Assembly (NCBI GenBank): GCA_028697725.1
Contig: JAQVEG010000004.1
Span: 1 to 43,399 of the forward strand
Reading direction: 5' to 3'
Length of the DNA stretch: 43,399 nt
Source: Anaerostipes sp.
GTDB lineage: Bacteria > Bacillota > Clostridia > Lachnospirales > Lachnospiraceae
Positions within the stretch are counted from its first letter, which is position 1, and each line of letters starts with the position of its first letter. The position numbers and the translations under genes were made by a program. Shown here piece by piece: positions 7,745 to 17,249 of this stretch. The notes below the pieces were generated by a model. It was not told the origin of the DNA and did no database searches. It saw nothing but the letters and a program-made list of their open reading frames with translations.

Positions 7745-9649
7745 ATGGTATTATCATGTCAAAATATATGTAAAACATTTGTAGACCAAAAAGTGCTAGA
7801 TCATGTGTCTTTTCACGTGAATGAGGGGGATCGTCTTGCAATTATTGGGCTAAACGGTGCTGGAAAATCTACTTTATTGAAGATTATTATGAATCAGCTG
7901 CCTCGTGATGAGGGCACCATTACTACAAAAAAAGATACGAGTATTGGATACTTGTCACAACATCAAGATCACAACTTTAAAAATACAATTTTTGAAGAAT
8001 TATTAACTGTAAAAAAAGAAATCATTGAAATGGATCAAAAACTTCGTTCTCTTGAGATTCAAATGAAACATTGTACTGGTGAAGATTTGGAAATGAAGAT
8101 GAATGAATATACCAACATTACACATGCTTTTGAGCAAGCCAATGGATTTGCATACAAAAGTGAAATCACTGGAATCTTAAAGGGACTTGGATTCTCAGAG
8201 GAGGATTTTAACAAGCAAGTTGCTACTTTATCTGGTGGTCAAAAAACTCGGGTTGCTTTAGGGAAGTTGTTATTACAAAAGCCGGAGATTTTACTGCTGG
8301 ATGAACCAACAAACCATTTAGACGTAACATCCATTCAATGGTTAGAATCATACTTAAACCGTTATAAAGGAACCGTTCTTTTGGTTTCCCATGACCGTTA
8401 CTTCTTAGATAAGATTGTAAATAAAGTGATGGAAATTGAATTGGGACAATCTATGATTTTTGATGGGAATTATTCTTCTTTTATTCAAAAAAGAGATCAA
8501 GTAAAAGCCATTCGTCAAAAGGAATATGAAAATCAGCAGCAGAAAATTAAACACCAAGAAGCTGTCATTGAAAAGTTAAAACAATTCAATCGTGAGAAAT
8601 CCATTCGTCGTGCAGAAAGTCGTGAAAAAACACTGGCAAAGATTGAACGAATCGAAAAACCTATGGAATTAAATTCAAAGATGAGACTTTCCATTGAACC
8701 TGAGGTATTAAGTGGAAATGATGTTTTAACTGTAAAAGGTGTTGAAAAAAGTTTTGGCACAACTCATTTATTTTCTGATTTATCTTTTGAAATCTTCCGA
8801 GGTGAGCGTGTTGCTTTAATTGGTGAAAATGGAACAGGGAAAACCACTCTCCTTAAGATTATATGCAAACAACTTAGCAAAAACGCAGGAACTATACAGC
8901 TTGGTTCTCAAGTGTGCATTGGATATTACGATCAGGCACAGGATAACTTAGATCCATCCAAATCTATTTTTGATGAGATTTCAGACAGTTTTCCAACATT
9001 AACAAATACAAAAATCCGAAATACACTGGCTGCATTTTTGTTTCAGGGGGAAGATGTATTTAAACTTATCTCCTCTTTAAGCGGTGGAGAAAAAGGACGA
9101 GTTTCCCTTGCAAAATTAATGTTATCCAATGCAAACTTTTTAATTCTCGATGAACCTACCAATCATTTAGACATTCATTCAAAAGAGATTTTAGAGTCAG
9201 CACTGACAAAGTATACAGGGACTGTATTTTATGTGTCCCATGATCGTTATTTTGTAAATAAAACAGCATCAAGAATTTTAGAATTAAGCAAAGAACATGG
9301 TCTTCGTTCTTATCCAGGGGATTATCAGCAGTATGTAAAACAAAAAGAAAGGGAAGCATTGTCTTTGGAGACAAATGTATCGTCGCAGCCCTTAGAATCT
9401 GATGTGAAAATAGACTGGAAAAAGCAAAAAGAACTTGATGCCTTAAAGCGAAAACAGCAAAATCAACTAAAGAAAGTTGAAGATAAAATCGAGGAACTGG
9501 AAGCAACTCAACAGGCACTGGAAGCAAAGATGTGTCTTCCTGAGATTGCTACTGATATTGGAAAACTTACAGAATTAAACAAAGAAAAAGAAGTTGTGGA
9601 TACAGAACTAGATGCACTTTATGAACAATGGGAAACCTTGAGTGAGTAA
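7745..9649 (+). CDS. ABC-F ATPase, YdiF-like
   Basis: Soluble tandem ATPase of the ABC-F group, which acts on ribosomes and not in membranes; 634 residues. Two nucleotide-binding domains are complete: Walker A GLNGAGKST and GENGTGKTT, signatures LSGGQKTR and LSGGEKGR, Walker B LLLDEPTNHLD and LILDEPTNHLD. A linker (P-site tOB motif region) with many basic residues lies between them, and a C-terminal coiled coil (about 560-634, KQKELDALKRKQQNQ...) follows. The start at ATG 7745 gives the family N-terminus MVLSCQNICKTF; the frame extends upstream into a hydrophobic run without a ribosome site. Divergence from rex supports a YdiF-type housekeeping factor. A role in antibiotic resistance cannot be excluded but nothing here shows it. 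Confidence 0.9.
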   Translation: MVLSCQNICKTFVDQKVLDHVSFHVNEGDRLAIIGLNGAGKSTLLKIIMNQLPRDEGTITTKKDTSIGYLSQHQDHNFKNTIFEELLTVKKEIIEMDQKLRSLEIQMKHCTGEDLEMKMNEYTNITHAFEQANGFAYKSEITGILKGLGFSEEDFNKQVATLSGGQKTRVALGKLLLQKPEILLLDEPTNHLDVTSIQWLESYLNRYKGTVLLVSHDRYFLDKIVNKVMEIELGQSMIFDGNYSSFIQKRDQVKAIRQKEYENQQQKIKHQEAVIEKLKQFNREKSIRRAESREKTLAKIERIEKPMELNSKMRLSIEPEVLSGNDVLTVKGVEKSFGTTHLFSDLSFEIFRGERVALIGENGTGKTTLLKIICKQLSKNAGTIQLGSQVCIGYYDQAQDNLDPSKSIFDEISDSFPTLTNTKIRNTLAAFLFQGEDVFKLISSLSGGEKGRVSLAKLMLSNANFLILDEPTNHLDIHSKEILESALTKYTGTVFYVSHDRYFVNKTASRILELSKEHGLRSYPGDYQQYVKQKEREALSLETNVSSQPLESDVKIDWKKQKELDALKRKQQNQLKKVEDKIEELEATQQALEAKMCLPEIATDIGKLTELNKEKEVVDTELDALYEQWETLSE

Positions 9650-9717
9650 ATAAATCTGGTATTTTGTACTTCTATCCGATATAATAATTAGATATGTTAT
9701 TCAATTAGGAGGAAAAT

Positions 9718-10734
9718 ATGAAGTTATTATCTTTTGCAGTACCATGTTACAATTCACAAGAATATATGAGACATTGTATTGATACATTATTAACTGGCGG
9801 AGAACAGGTAGAGATTTTGATTGTCAATGATGGATCATCTGATAACACTGAGGCTATCGCCAACGAATATGCCAAGAAATATCCAACCATTTGTAAGGCA
9901 ATTCATCAAGAAAACAAAGGACATGGTGGAGCTGTCAACGCAGGGCTTGCCAATGCGACAGGAATTTACTTTAAAGTTGTAGATAGTGATGACTGGGTGA
10001 GTGAATTTGCTTATGAAGAAATTTTAGATAAATTAAATCAATTTTATCATCAGGGAACTATATTGGACATGGTTTTATCAAATTATGTTTATGAAAAGCA
10101 GGGAGCTAAGAGAAAAACTGCAATTCATTATCGACATGCAATTCCAAAAGAGAAGATCTTTACATGGGATGATGTTAAGCGTTTTCCATTAAGCCAATAT
10201 ATTTTAATGCATTCTGTAATTTATCGTACATCACTGCTTCACGAATGTATGTTAGAGCTTCCTGAACACACATTTTATGTAGATAACATTTATGTATATA
10301 AACCACTTCCTTTTGTAAAAAGCATGTATTATATTGATGTGAATTTCTATCGTTATTTTATTGGCCGTGATGATCAGTCTGTCAATGAAAATAACATGAT
10401 TAAACGTTTAGACCAGCAATTATTTGTCACTCGATGGATGATTGATTACATGACAAGTTTTGAGATTGTTAATAAGCCATTATATTGTTACATGAAACAT
10501 TATCTATCAATTATTATGACCGTTACATCTGTTATTGCTATTAAATCAGGAACAAAGGAACATCTTCAATTAAAGAAAGATTTATGGGTATATTTAAAAA
10601 CAAAGGACAGACGTCTTTACCGTAGTATTCGTAGAACTTTAGTTGGAAATGCTGTAAATATCCCAGGAAAAGGTGGTCGTAAAACTACCATGGCACTTTA
10701 TAAAGCCGCTAGAAAGTTTGTGGGATTTAACTAA
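9718..10734 (+). CDS. Family 2 glycosyltransferase (GT-A)
   Basis: Cytoplasmic or membrane-associated sugar transferase of 338 residues. The GT-A start FAVPCYNSQEYMRHCIDTLL, the nucleotide-binding IVNDGSSDNT (35-44) and the metal-binding DSD at residues 89-91 are all present, followed by an aromatic-rich acceptor half. There is no transmembrane segment. AGGAGG precedes the ATG and a strong terminator follows the stop, so it may be a single-gene unit. The sugar and acceptor cannot be read from the sequence; surface polysaccharide or glycolipid synthesis is the usual role. No other sugar-polymer genes lie nearby. Confidence 0.88.
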   Translation: MKLLSFAVPCYNSQEYMRHCIDTLLTGGEQVEILIVNDGSSDNTEAIANEYAKKYPTICKAIHQENKGHGGAVNAGLANATGIYFKVVDSDDWVSEFAYEEILDKLNQFYHQGTILDMVLSNYVYEKQGAKRKTAIHYRHAIPKEKIFTWDDVKRFPLSQYILMHSVIYRTSLLHECMLELPEHTFYVDNIYVYKPLPFVKSMYYIDVNFYRYFIGRDDQSVNENNMIKRLDQQLFVTRWMIDYMTSFEIVNKPLYCYMKHYLSIIMTVTSVIAIKSGTKEHLQLKKDLWVYLKTKDRRLYRSIRRTLVGNAVNIPGKGGRKTTMALYKAARKFVGFN

Positions 10735-10744
10735 TCAATATTTT

Positions 10745-10778
10745 AGAGACTTTGCATTTTGCAGAGTCTCTTTTTTTC
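10745..10778 (+). terminator. Strong intrinsic terminator after the glycosyltransferase gene
   Basis: AGAGACT-T-TGCA (10745-10756) pairs with TGCA-G-AGTCTCT (10760-10771): 12 pairs including one G-U, a 3-base loop, then a run of seven T including the last stem base. Confidence 0.92.
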
Positions 10779-10803
10779 CCTTTTTCTTCTTTTTTTCGTA
10801 TCC

Positions 10804-10809
10804 TATAAT
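10804..10809 (+). promoter_or_regulatory. Possible -10 element of the S8 peptidase gene
   Basis: TATAAT lies 22 bases before the start codon, but the matching -35 position holds only T-rich sequence. This is a weak call made on the -10 hexamer alone. Confidence 0.35.
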
Positions 10810-10831
10810 ATAACATTGAAAGGATACTCCT

Positions 10832-11719
10832 ATGCATTCTATTTCAAATCAAACAAAGGCATATATTGCCCATTCTCATGGATTCTTTGGAAAAAATATT
10901 AGTATTGCCTATCTTGATACCGGTGTTTTTATGCACCCTGATTTTATAACACCCAAGTGTCGAATCTTAGATTTTGTTGATTTTGTATCAAATCGAAGTT
11001 CTCCCTATGATGACAACGGTCATGGAACTCACATTTGTGGAATCAGTGCCTCTAATTCTTTGGGTATTGCACCCCAATCTAATATTATTATGGTAAAGGT
11101 ACTTGATTATTCTGGTAATGGTTCTAAAGACACTTTTATCAAAGGATTAGAATGGATTGATAAAAACAGAAAGAAATATGAAATACGTATTGTTAATATA
11201 TCCATTGGTATGCCATCTAACTTTACAGATGAAGATTTGGATCCGTTAATTCAAAAAGTAGAGCAGCTTTGGGATCATGGTATGATTGTGTGCATTGCAA
11301 GTGGAAATAATGGCCCTGGAAAATATTCTATATCCTCTCCTGGAATTAGTCGAAAAGTTATTACCGTAGGCTCAAGTAATGATGCTGTAGCTGCAATCAA
11401 CTCTGTTAGTTATACCCCGAATTATTCTAGCCGAGGTCCTACACACTCTTGTGTTATGAAGCCAGATGTAGTAGCCCCTGGAACTAATATCCCTTCCTGC
11501 AGCCATAAAAAAGGATTTAGTATTAAGAGTGGAACCTCTATGGCAACACCCATTGTATCCGGTGCTATGGCTCTATTATTGGAGCGATACCCAGACTATA
11601 CAAATAAAGCAGCAAAATTAAAACTCCGTTCTAGTTGTGATAAACTTCCAACTTCAAGATTTCATCAAGGATGGGGACAAATCAACATTCAAAAACTATT
11701 AGATTTAGAAAAGTATTAA
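10832..11719 (+). CDS. S8 family (subtilisin-like) serine peptidase without signal peptide
   Basis: Predicted serine protease of 295 residues with a complete triad: Asp29 (AYLDTG), His64 (NGHGTH) and Ser236 (GTSMATP), plus the oxyanion-hole Asn in ASGNNGPG. There is no signal peptide, no propeptide of normal length and no C-terminal anchor; the mature fold begins almost at residue 20. This resembles intracellular subtilisins, which are cytoplasmic. AAAGGA precedes the ATG. It stands alone between two terminators, so context gives no substrate. Secretion by a non-classical route cannot be excluded. Confidence 0.9.
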   Translation: MHSISNQTKAYIAHSHGFFGKNISIAYLDTGVFMHPDFITPKCRILDFVDFVSNRSSPYDDNGHGTHICGISASNSLGIAPQSNIIMVKVLDYSGNGSKDTFIKGLEWIDKNRKKYEIRIVNISIGMPSNFTDEDLDPLIQKVEQLWDHGMIVCIASGNNGPGKYSISSPGISRKVITVGSSNDAVAAINSVSYTPNYSSRGPTHSCVMKPDVVAPGTNIPSCSHKKGFSIKSGTSMATPIVSGAMALLLERYPDYTNKAAKLKLRSSCDKLPTSRFHQGWGQINIQKLLDLEKY

Positions 11720-11737
11720 CTCTCTCTCATAAAGTGA

Positions 11738-11778
11738 AAAAAATAGGAACTAATTTTAAATTTTAGTTCCTATTTTTT
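11738..11778. terminator. Bidirectional terminator between the S8 peptidase and hemW
   Basis: A perfect 16-bp inverted repeat (AAAAAATAGGAACTAA at 11738-11753 and its complement at 11763-11778) with a 9-base loop, having A6 on one side and T6 on the other. It fits both converging genes, although its right edge reaches the hemW stop region. Confidence 0.88.
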
Positions 11779-12910
11779 ATATGAATTTTACAAATACATG
11801 ATTACTTAAAAAATATCCTTTGGATGTTAATCTGTATCCTTCCTTCGTCTCTTCCATCAATCCTTCTTCTATGGATTCTTTTAATGGCTCCCCATAAATC
11901 TCTTGGATTTGACTTCCAAACTTTTGTGTAAAATCTTCTTTTGTAATTCCTTCTATGAGTCGAAGACCTAAAAAAACAAACTCTTCCATCTGCTCTTTCC
12001 TTGTAAGTATAGGAGCTTCTTTCATTTTATTCTGCCAATGAGAAATATCTAAATATTCAGAAAAATCTATCTCGTTGGAAAATCTCTTTTCTTCCAAGAG
12101 ACTAGACGCTCCTAATCCTACTCCTAAATAAGGAATCCTTCTCCAATATCCAATATTGTGCCTGCACTCATATCCTCTTTTTGCATAATTTGATAACTCA
12201 TATCGATGATAATGAAATTCTTCCAAAATATCATGGGTCAAAGAATACATTTTAACATCCTCATCTTCGGATGGAAGTTGGGACAAGACTGCTTTGTTGT
12301 CATAAAAATCAGTGCCTTCTTCTATGATTAAACTATATGCAGATATATGTTCTGGATTTAATGTGCATACACGCTCTAAGGTTGTTTCATAAGATTGTAA
12401 GGATTGGGTCGGTATGGCACTCATAAGATCAATATTTATATTCTCAAATCCAATCTCCCGGCTCAAATGAAAACTCTCTAAAAAATCTTCATAGGTATGA
12501 ATCCTTCCAAGAATCTTTAATTCTTCTGAATTGGTACTTTGAAGTCCAAAACTAATTCTGTTGATTCCAGCTCGTTGATAAGACTTTAGCTTATTCTTAT
12601 CTACCGTACCTGGATTCACTTCTATGGAGCATTCTAAACTATCTGTACATGAAAATGTGGAAAACACAGCCTCCAAAATCCGTTCAATCCATATGCCATC
12701 AAGCACAGAAGGGGTTCCTCCCCCAATAAAAATACTTGTGATTCTATACTCTTGTGAGATTGTTTTCCATGCTTTGATTTCATTTATCAATTGTCTACAG
12801 TAAGACGCCATTTGATGATTGTCCATGGGAAAAGAAAGAAAATCGCAGTAATGACACTTTCTAACACAAAAAGGTATATGAATATATAATTCTAAATCCC
12901 TAGTCCTCAT
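11777..12910 (-). CDS. hemW: HemW, radical SAM heme chaperone
   Basis: Radical SAM protein of 377 residues, often annotated as oxygen-independent coproporphyrinogen III oxidase but now regarded as a heme-binding chaperone. The 4Fe-4S motif is Cys15-x3-Cys19-x2-Cys22 in [11 protein letters not shown]. The HemN-specific fourth cysteine next to this motif is absent (Phe instead), as in HemW. GGGTPS, the SIEVNPGT strand and the [11 protein letters not shown] segment follow, then a HemN C-terminal domain. The start overlaps the lepA 3' end by 11 bp, so it is coupled to lepA, a common Firmicute order. Confidence 0.93.
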   Translation of the reverse strand: MRTRDLELYIHIPFCVRKCHYCDFLSFPMDNHQMASYCRQLINEIKAWKTISQEYRITSIFIGGGTPSVLDGIWIERILEAVFSTFSCTDSLECSIEVNPGTVDKNKLKSYQRAGINRISFGLQSTNSEELKILGRIHTYEDFLESFHLSREIGFENINIDLMSAIPTQSLQSYETTLERVCTLNPEHISAYSLIIEEGTDFYDNKAVLSQLPSEDEDVKMYSLTHDILEEFHYHRYELSNYAKRGYECRHNIGYWRRIPYLGVGLGASSLLEEKRFSNEIDFSEYLDISHWQNKMKEAPILTRKEQMEEFVFLGLRLIEGITKEDFTQKFGSQIQEIYGEPLKESIEEGLMEETKEGYRLTSKGYFLSNHVFVKFI

Positions 12911-14711
12911 CTAACTTTAACACACTCATAAATGCTTCTTGTGGAATTTCTACATTTCCAACTTGACGCATTCTCTTCTTTCCTTGCTTTTGTTTTTCAA
13001 GAAGTTTACGTTTTCTTGAAATATCTCCACCATAACACTTCGCTAATACATCTTTTCTCATAGCTTTTACTGTTTCTCTTGAGATAACTTTACTTCCAAT
13101 GGCTGCTTGAATTGGAATTTCAAATAAATGTCTTGGTATTTCTTCTTTTAATTTCGCACACATCTTTCTTCCACGCTCATAAGCTGTCTCACTATGAACA
13201 ATAAAAGATAAGGCATCCACTTCTTCTTTATTTATTAAAATATCAAGTTTAACAAGCTCTGACTTCTCATATCCCTTCATCTCATAATCTAAAGAAGCGT
13301 ATCCTCTAGATCTAGACTTTAATGCATCAAAGAAATCATAAATAATCTCATTTAATGGCAATTCATATTTTAAAAGGGCTCTTGTCTCCTCCATGTATTC
13401 CATTCCAAGATATACACCTCTTCGTTCTTGACATAATCCCATAATGGCACCAACAAATTCTGAAGTTACCATAATCTCAGCTGTAACAATTGGTTCTTCC
13501 ATATAATCAATCTCAGACGGATCTGGTAAATTGGATGGATTGGTTAATTCAATCATAGTTCCATCTGTCTTGTATACTCGATAGACAACGCCTGGAGCTG
13601 TGGTTACAAGATCTAAATTATATTCTCTTTCCAGACGTTCCTGTATAATCTCCAAATGTAACAATCCTAAAAATCCACAACGGTATCCAAATCCTAAGGC
13701 AACAGATGTTTCTGGTTCAAACTGAAGTGCCGCATCATTAAGCTGAAGCTTTTCAAGGGCGTCACGAAGATCAGGGTACTTTGCTCCATCCGTAGGATAA
13801 AGTCCGCAAAATACCATAGGATTCACCTTCTTATACCCTGGCAGTGGTTCATCACATGGATTATTTGCATCTGTAATGGTATCTCCAACTGTTGTATCAT
13901 GGACATTCTTTAAGCTGGCAGTTACAAAACCTACCATTCCCGCGCTAAGTTCATCACAAGGAATAAATTGTCCTGCGCCAAAAGTTCCAACTTCCACAAC
14001 CTCAGCCACAGCTCCTGTTGCCATCATCTTCATCTTAGTTCCAGCCTTAATCGTACCTTCTTTGATTCTCGTAAAAATAACAACACCTTTATAAGCATCA
14101 TACATACTATCAAAAATAAGTCCTTTTAATGGTCCCTTTGGATCCCCTTCTGGTGCTGGAATCTTTGCTACAATCTGTTCTAAAACATCTTCAATATTGA
14201 TTCCATTCTTTGCAGAAATAAGAGGTGCATCTTCTGCTTCGATTCCAATCACATCTTCAATTTCAGATTTGACACGTTCAGGTTCGGCACTTGGTAAATC
14301 AATCTTATTGATAACCGGCATAATCTCTAAGTCATTATCCAACGCAAGGTATACGTTAGCTAGGGTCTGTGCTTCAATTCCCTGTGCAGCATCCACAACT
14401 AAAACAGCACCTTCACATGCAGCCAAGCTTCGTGAAACCTCATAATTAAAATCCACATGCCCTGGAGTATCAATTAAATTGAAAACATATTCTTCTCCAT
14501 CTTTTGCTTTATAAACAATCCGAACAGCCTGAGACTTAATGGTGATTCCACGTTCTCTTTCAAGATCCATATTGTCTAATACCTGTTCTTGCATCTCTCT
14601 ATCCGTCAACGTTCCCGTTTTTTGAATAATTCGATCTGCCAACGTTGATTTTCCATGATCTATATGTGCAATAATACAAAAATTACGTATTTTATTTTGG
14701 TCAAATACCAT
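12900..14711 (-). CDS. lepA: Elongation factor 4 (LepA)
   Basis: Ribosome-associated translational GTPase of 603 residues. The start is set at ATG 14711, where AAGGAGG lies eight bases upstream; the open frame runs six codons further back through the ribosome site itself. G1 [10 protein letters not shown]2/G3 DRERGIT-type ERERGITI and DTPGHVDF, and G4 NKIDLP are intact. Domains II, III, V and the LepA-specific C-terminal domain (ending [17 protein letters not shown]) follow. hemW overlaps its end. Complete and typical. Confidence 0.97.
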   Translation of the reverse strand: MVFDQNKIRNFCIIAHIDHGKSTLADRIIQKTGTLTDREMQEQVLDNMDLERERGITIKSQAVRIVYKAKDGEEYVFNLIDTPGHVDFNYEVSRSLAACEGAVLVVDAAQGIEAQTLANVYLALDNDLEIMPVINKIDLPSAEPERVKSEIEDVIGIEAEDAPLISAKNGINIEDVLEQIVAKIPAPEGDPKGPLKGLIFDSMYDAYKGVVIFTRIKEGTIKAGTKMKMMATGAVAEVVEVGTFGAGQFIPCDELSAGMVGFVTASLKNVHDTTVGDTITDANNPCDEPLPGYKKVNPMVFCGLYPTDGAKYPDLRDALEKLQLNDAALQFEPETSVALGFGYRCGFLGLLHLEIIQERLEREYNLDLVTTAPGVVYRVYKTDGTMIELTNPSNLPDPSEIDYMEEPIVTAEIMVTSEFVGAIMGLCQERRGVYLGMEYMEETRALLKYELPLNEIIYDFFDALKSRSRGYASLDYEMKGYEKSELVKLDILINKEEVDALSFIVHSETAYERGRKMCAKLKEEIPRHLFEIPIQAAIGSKVISRETVKAMRKDVLAKCYGGDISRKRKLLEKQKQGKKRMRQVGNVEIPQEAFMSVLKLDED

Positions 14712-14763
14712 GTTTATTTCCTCCTTCAATCCTTCTATCTTTGGATATTCGATTTAGTATAGC

Positions 14764-14799
14764 ATAAAACGAGATTGAAATCCATCAATCCCGTTTTAT
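14764..14799 (-). terminator. Hairpin between the beta-helix gene and lepA
   Basis: On the minus strand ATAAAACGGGATTG pairs with CAATCTCGTTTTAT (14 pairs, one G-U, 8-base loop). The downstream side is only moderately T-rich. It most likely terminates transcription of the beta-helix gene before lepA; a lepA -10 (TATACT) lies directly after it. Confidence 0.65.
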
Positions 14800-14810
14800 A
14801 AATATTCTTT

Positions 14811-15893
14811 TTAATTCAATGTTAAATATCGTCGTGTCTTCTCTCTTCCAAGGTCTAATCTAACTGTTTTTTTCATGCTCCCATTGACCTTGTTGGTTAA
14901 AATATCTTTTATGTTTTGTTCTGATAAGTAACTGTATACAGTTGGATACTCAGAACCAGATCCGTTGTTGATTCCATCTCGAATGAAAATAGGATAATTT
15001 TGAATTAACTGTGCCGAAAAGCCGAAAATCTGGTTATATCGAATGGTTGGATTCGATACCCCTTTTCCAAGAATTCCACGTACTGCATAACTTCCTGTTC
15101 CTTGAATCTTATTATTTGAAATATAAGGCGACTTCCAGTTCATCATCCGAATTGCCTCTTGTTTTATGTTTACCATTGTATTATTCTGAATCCGAATGTT
15201 TGTGTGTGGATATCCATAACTATATTTATGAGTTCCAACGGCATGCCCTAAATTTGCAAAATAACAATTGGATATTGTAACATTCTTGTTTGGAGTCTTA
15301 TCAAACTTGCTCCATGCATGAAGCCATCCCTTGGTCTTCTTATCTGGAGTATCAATATTAATCGCTTCTTTCACTAAGTTCCCTGTACTGTTCAAAAATT
15401 TGCAATTCTTGATTTTAGTATTGTAGTTTGCATCAAGTTCTATAAAATGTCCTTCTCTCATATTCCGAAACGTAATATTTTCAATGGAAACATTCTTATT
15501 ATGTCCTGCAACAATACCATCAGCACTGTAAATATAGCTTAAGTCAATGACCGCAGTTCCCTGTCCTACAAATGATATATTCTTCATTCCGCTATACTTT
15601 CCATATACGCCCTTTTTACCATGCTTGCTTGGCTTTATCAATTGAAAAATAGAACCTTGTGCTTTTAATTTCTTAGTTCCAGTTTTTGTTGATTTTTTAA
15701 TGACAGCGCCATTCTTCAAAACAATCTTTACATTAGAAGGAACCGCTAATGTCTGTGTAATCTTATAAGTTCCTCTCTTTAAGGTTAAAGTACCGCCCTT
15801 TGACTTTTCCAATTTTTTTAATCGATCCTGTAAAACAAAAGACTGTCTCGTATACTTATTGTAATTCTTATATTCTTTCTTTTTTCGAGTCAT
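14811..15893 (-). CDS. Right-handed parallel beta-helix protein (main part of a frameshifted gene)
   Basis: A 360-residue protein with pectate-lyase-like repeats: strands such as VKIVLKNGAVI, NVSIENITF, TKIKNCKF, NVTISNCYF, NIRIQNNTM and SPYISNNKI recur about every 20-25 residues. Such folds bind or cleave polysaccharides, but no catalytic pattern was recognised, so function is open. Read alone it starts MTRKKKEYKNY, has no signal peptide, and no ribosome site precedes its ATG. The missing signal peptide is encoded immediately upstream in another frame (15868-16077), overlapping by 26 bp in an A-rich tract. One secreted protein of about 420 residues broken by a one-base slip is the simplest reading. 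Confidence 0.75.
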   Translation of the reverse strand: MTRKKKEYKNYNKYTRQSFVLQDRLKKLEKSKGGTLTLKRGTYKITQTLAVPSNVKIVLKNGAVIKKSTKTGTKKLKAQGSIFQLIKPSKHGKKGVYGKYSGMKNISFVGQGTAVIDLSYIYSADGIVAGHNKNVSIENITFRNMREGHFIELDANYNTKIKNCKFLNSTGNLVKEAINIDTPDKKTKGWLHAWSKFDKTPNKNVTISNCYFANLGHAVGTHKYSYGYPHTNIRIQNNTMVNIKQEAIRMMNWKSPYISNNKIQGTGSYAVRGILGKGVSNPTIRYNQIFGFSAQLIQNYPIFIRDGINNGSGSEYPTVYSYLSEQNIKDILTNKVNGSMKKTVRLDLGREKTRRYLTLN

Positions 15894-16077
15894 TTTCTTT
15901 CTTTTTTTCTTTTTTTACAGTCTTATAGTATGTCTCAGTGACCTTAAGTTTCGTATTTGGCGTAACTGTGTAAGATTTCTGCTTCCCACTCACTACTTTA
16001 CTTTCTATATGAAATCCGCATAAAAACAATAGTAAAATGCTTAATATCATCGTAATTCTTTTTGTATAATTCTTCAT
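15868..16077 (-). CDS. Signal-peptide fragment belonging upstream of the beta-helix protein
   Basis: A 69-residue frame with a basic N-terminus and a hydrophobic core (about residues 9-23), a typical signal peptide, then a short region (YTVTPNTKLKVTETYYKTV) and a Lys/Glu-rich tail. It has a promoter and a GAGGGG ribosome site, unlike the downstream frame. It overlaps the beta-helix frame by 26 bp across two A7 tracts (15902-15908 and 15910-15916 on the complement). A +1 shift within this tract would join both frames into one secreted protein. It is probably the N-terminus of that protein and not an independent gene. Confidence 0.7.
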   Translation of the reverse strand: MKNYTKRITMILSILLLFLCGFHIESKVVSGKQKSYTVTPNTKLKVTETYYKTVKKEKKKENDSKKERI

Positions 16078-16128
16078 AGACCCCTCACTTGTAATGTAAT
16101 GTTCATACTTTTGTCATTTAATATTAAC

Positions 16129-16157
16129 ATTATATCAGATTAGGATGAAGATAACAA
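16129..16157 (-). promoter_or_regulatory. Promoter of the signal-peptide/beta-helix gene
   Basis: TTGTTA (16152-16157), 17 bases, TATAAT (16129-16134) on the minus strand; the -35 lies inside the 3' end of spoIIP. Confidence 0.6.
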
Positions 16158-17240
16158 CGCTTGCTGTAATAAATTTCCTAACAATGGCATTGAGTCTTTT
16201 GCCTGCTTAATTGTATTATTTTGAGCGCCTACTTCCACAAGAACACTTCTACCTCTGTAATGAAGGTTATAACGATATCCTTTGATATATAATTTCCGAA
16301 GAAATCCTGGATATTTTTTCTCTCCCGCTGCCTGTAGCTGAAGACTAAAGGCAAAATTATTAATTTTATTTGGATTTTTTAGATACTTTATTTCTCCATG
16401 TTTTGCACTGCGACTTGCACCGTTAAAAAACATAATCTGAGCCACATTTTTATTGTTTTGTTTACTTACCAAATGTGTACTTTCTTTGACCCCATCTCGG
16501 TGAATATCTATAATCACTTGAATACTTGGATATTTTTTAAGATACTCTTCTACAGAAGCTGCTGCGTATGTATAAGCCTTTGAACGTTCCTCTTTTCCAT
16601 TTTTTACATCATATACTCTCCGATCATGTATCACCTGAAATCCCTTGTTTCTTAAACTTTGTGTTAATACATCTCCAACACCAATGACCGTATCTGATTT
16701 CTTTCCTTTTTTACTGTCTTTATAAGCTTCACTTCCATGGGTATGATAAATAAGAATTTGAGGCTCTTCTTTTTGAGGGAAAGAAAGATCCATGTTCAAA
16801 AGTCTTGCACCATTTATTTCACTATTGGTCACCATGGTTGTGCTGTCAATCTGATACACATATTTTCTCAAATAATTTGGATTTCTCCATTTTTTCTTCC
16901 AGTTCTTTTTATTTTCTTGAATGCTTTTGTTTTTTATCTCTTCACTTTCTTCTAATTGAGTCTCCACTAGATTATCTGCATTTCCACCTTGGTTTAATTT
17001 TACATACTCCACAATTGGTACAATTTCATGATCAAATAAATTTTTTAGATAACCTACATATGACTCATTCATTGCCTGTCCACTAAGGAATGCAGCGGGG
17101 AATAATTCTTCTGTCATCTCCATACAAATCTCCTGAAATAACAACCCCGCATACTCTTTTCCCTGCCACAGGCTTCCAAACAGAAGTAAAAAAGCAATAA
17201 TAATATATCCTCTAATTGATTTCCCTTTATTTTTTTCCAT
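16140..17240 (-). CDS. spoIIP: Stage II sporulation protein P
   Basis: Membrane-anchored cell-wall hydrolase (amidase and endopeptidase) that, with SpoIID and SpoIIM, thins septal peptidoglycan to drive engulfment. The 366-residue protein has an N-terminal membrane helix (about 9-24), a variable linker with many Glu and Lys, and the SpoIIP catalytic domain (about 155-366) with LIYHTHGSEAY, VIIDIHRDG and the C-terminal VLVEVGAQNNT holding conserved His and Glu residues. It follows gpr by 10 bp, as in Bacillus. No good ribosome site precedes the ATG, so translation may depend on coupling to gpr. Confidence 0.94.
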   Translation of the reverse strand: MEKNKGKSIRGYIIIAFLLLFGSLWQGKEYAGLLFQEICMEMTEELFPAAFLSGQAMNESYVGYLKNLFDHEIVPIVEYVKLNQGGNADNLVETQLEESEEIKNKSIQENKKNWKKKWRNPNYLRKYVYQIDSTTMVTNSEINGARLLNMDLSFPQKEEPQILIYHTHGSEAYKDSKKGKKSDTVIGVGDVLTQSLRNKGFQVIHDRRVYDVKNGKEERSKAYTYAAASVEEYLKKYPSIQVIIDIHRDGVKESTHLVSKQNNKNVAQIMFFNGASRSAKHGEIKYLKNPNKINNFAFSLQLQAAGEKKYPGFLRKLYIKGYRYNLHYRGRSVLVEVGAQNNTIKQAKDSMPLLGNLLQQALLSSS

Positions 17241-17249
17241 ATCTATAGT

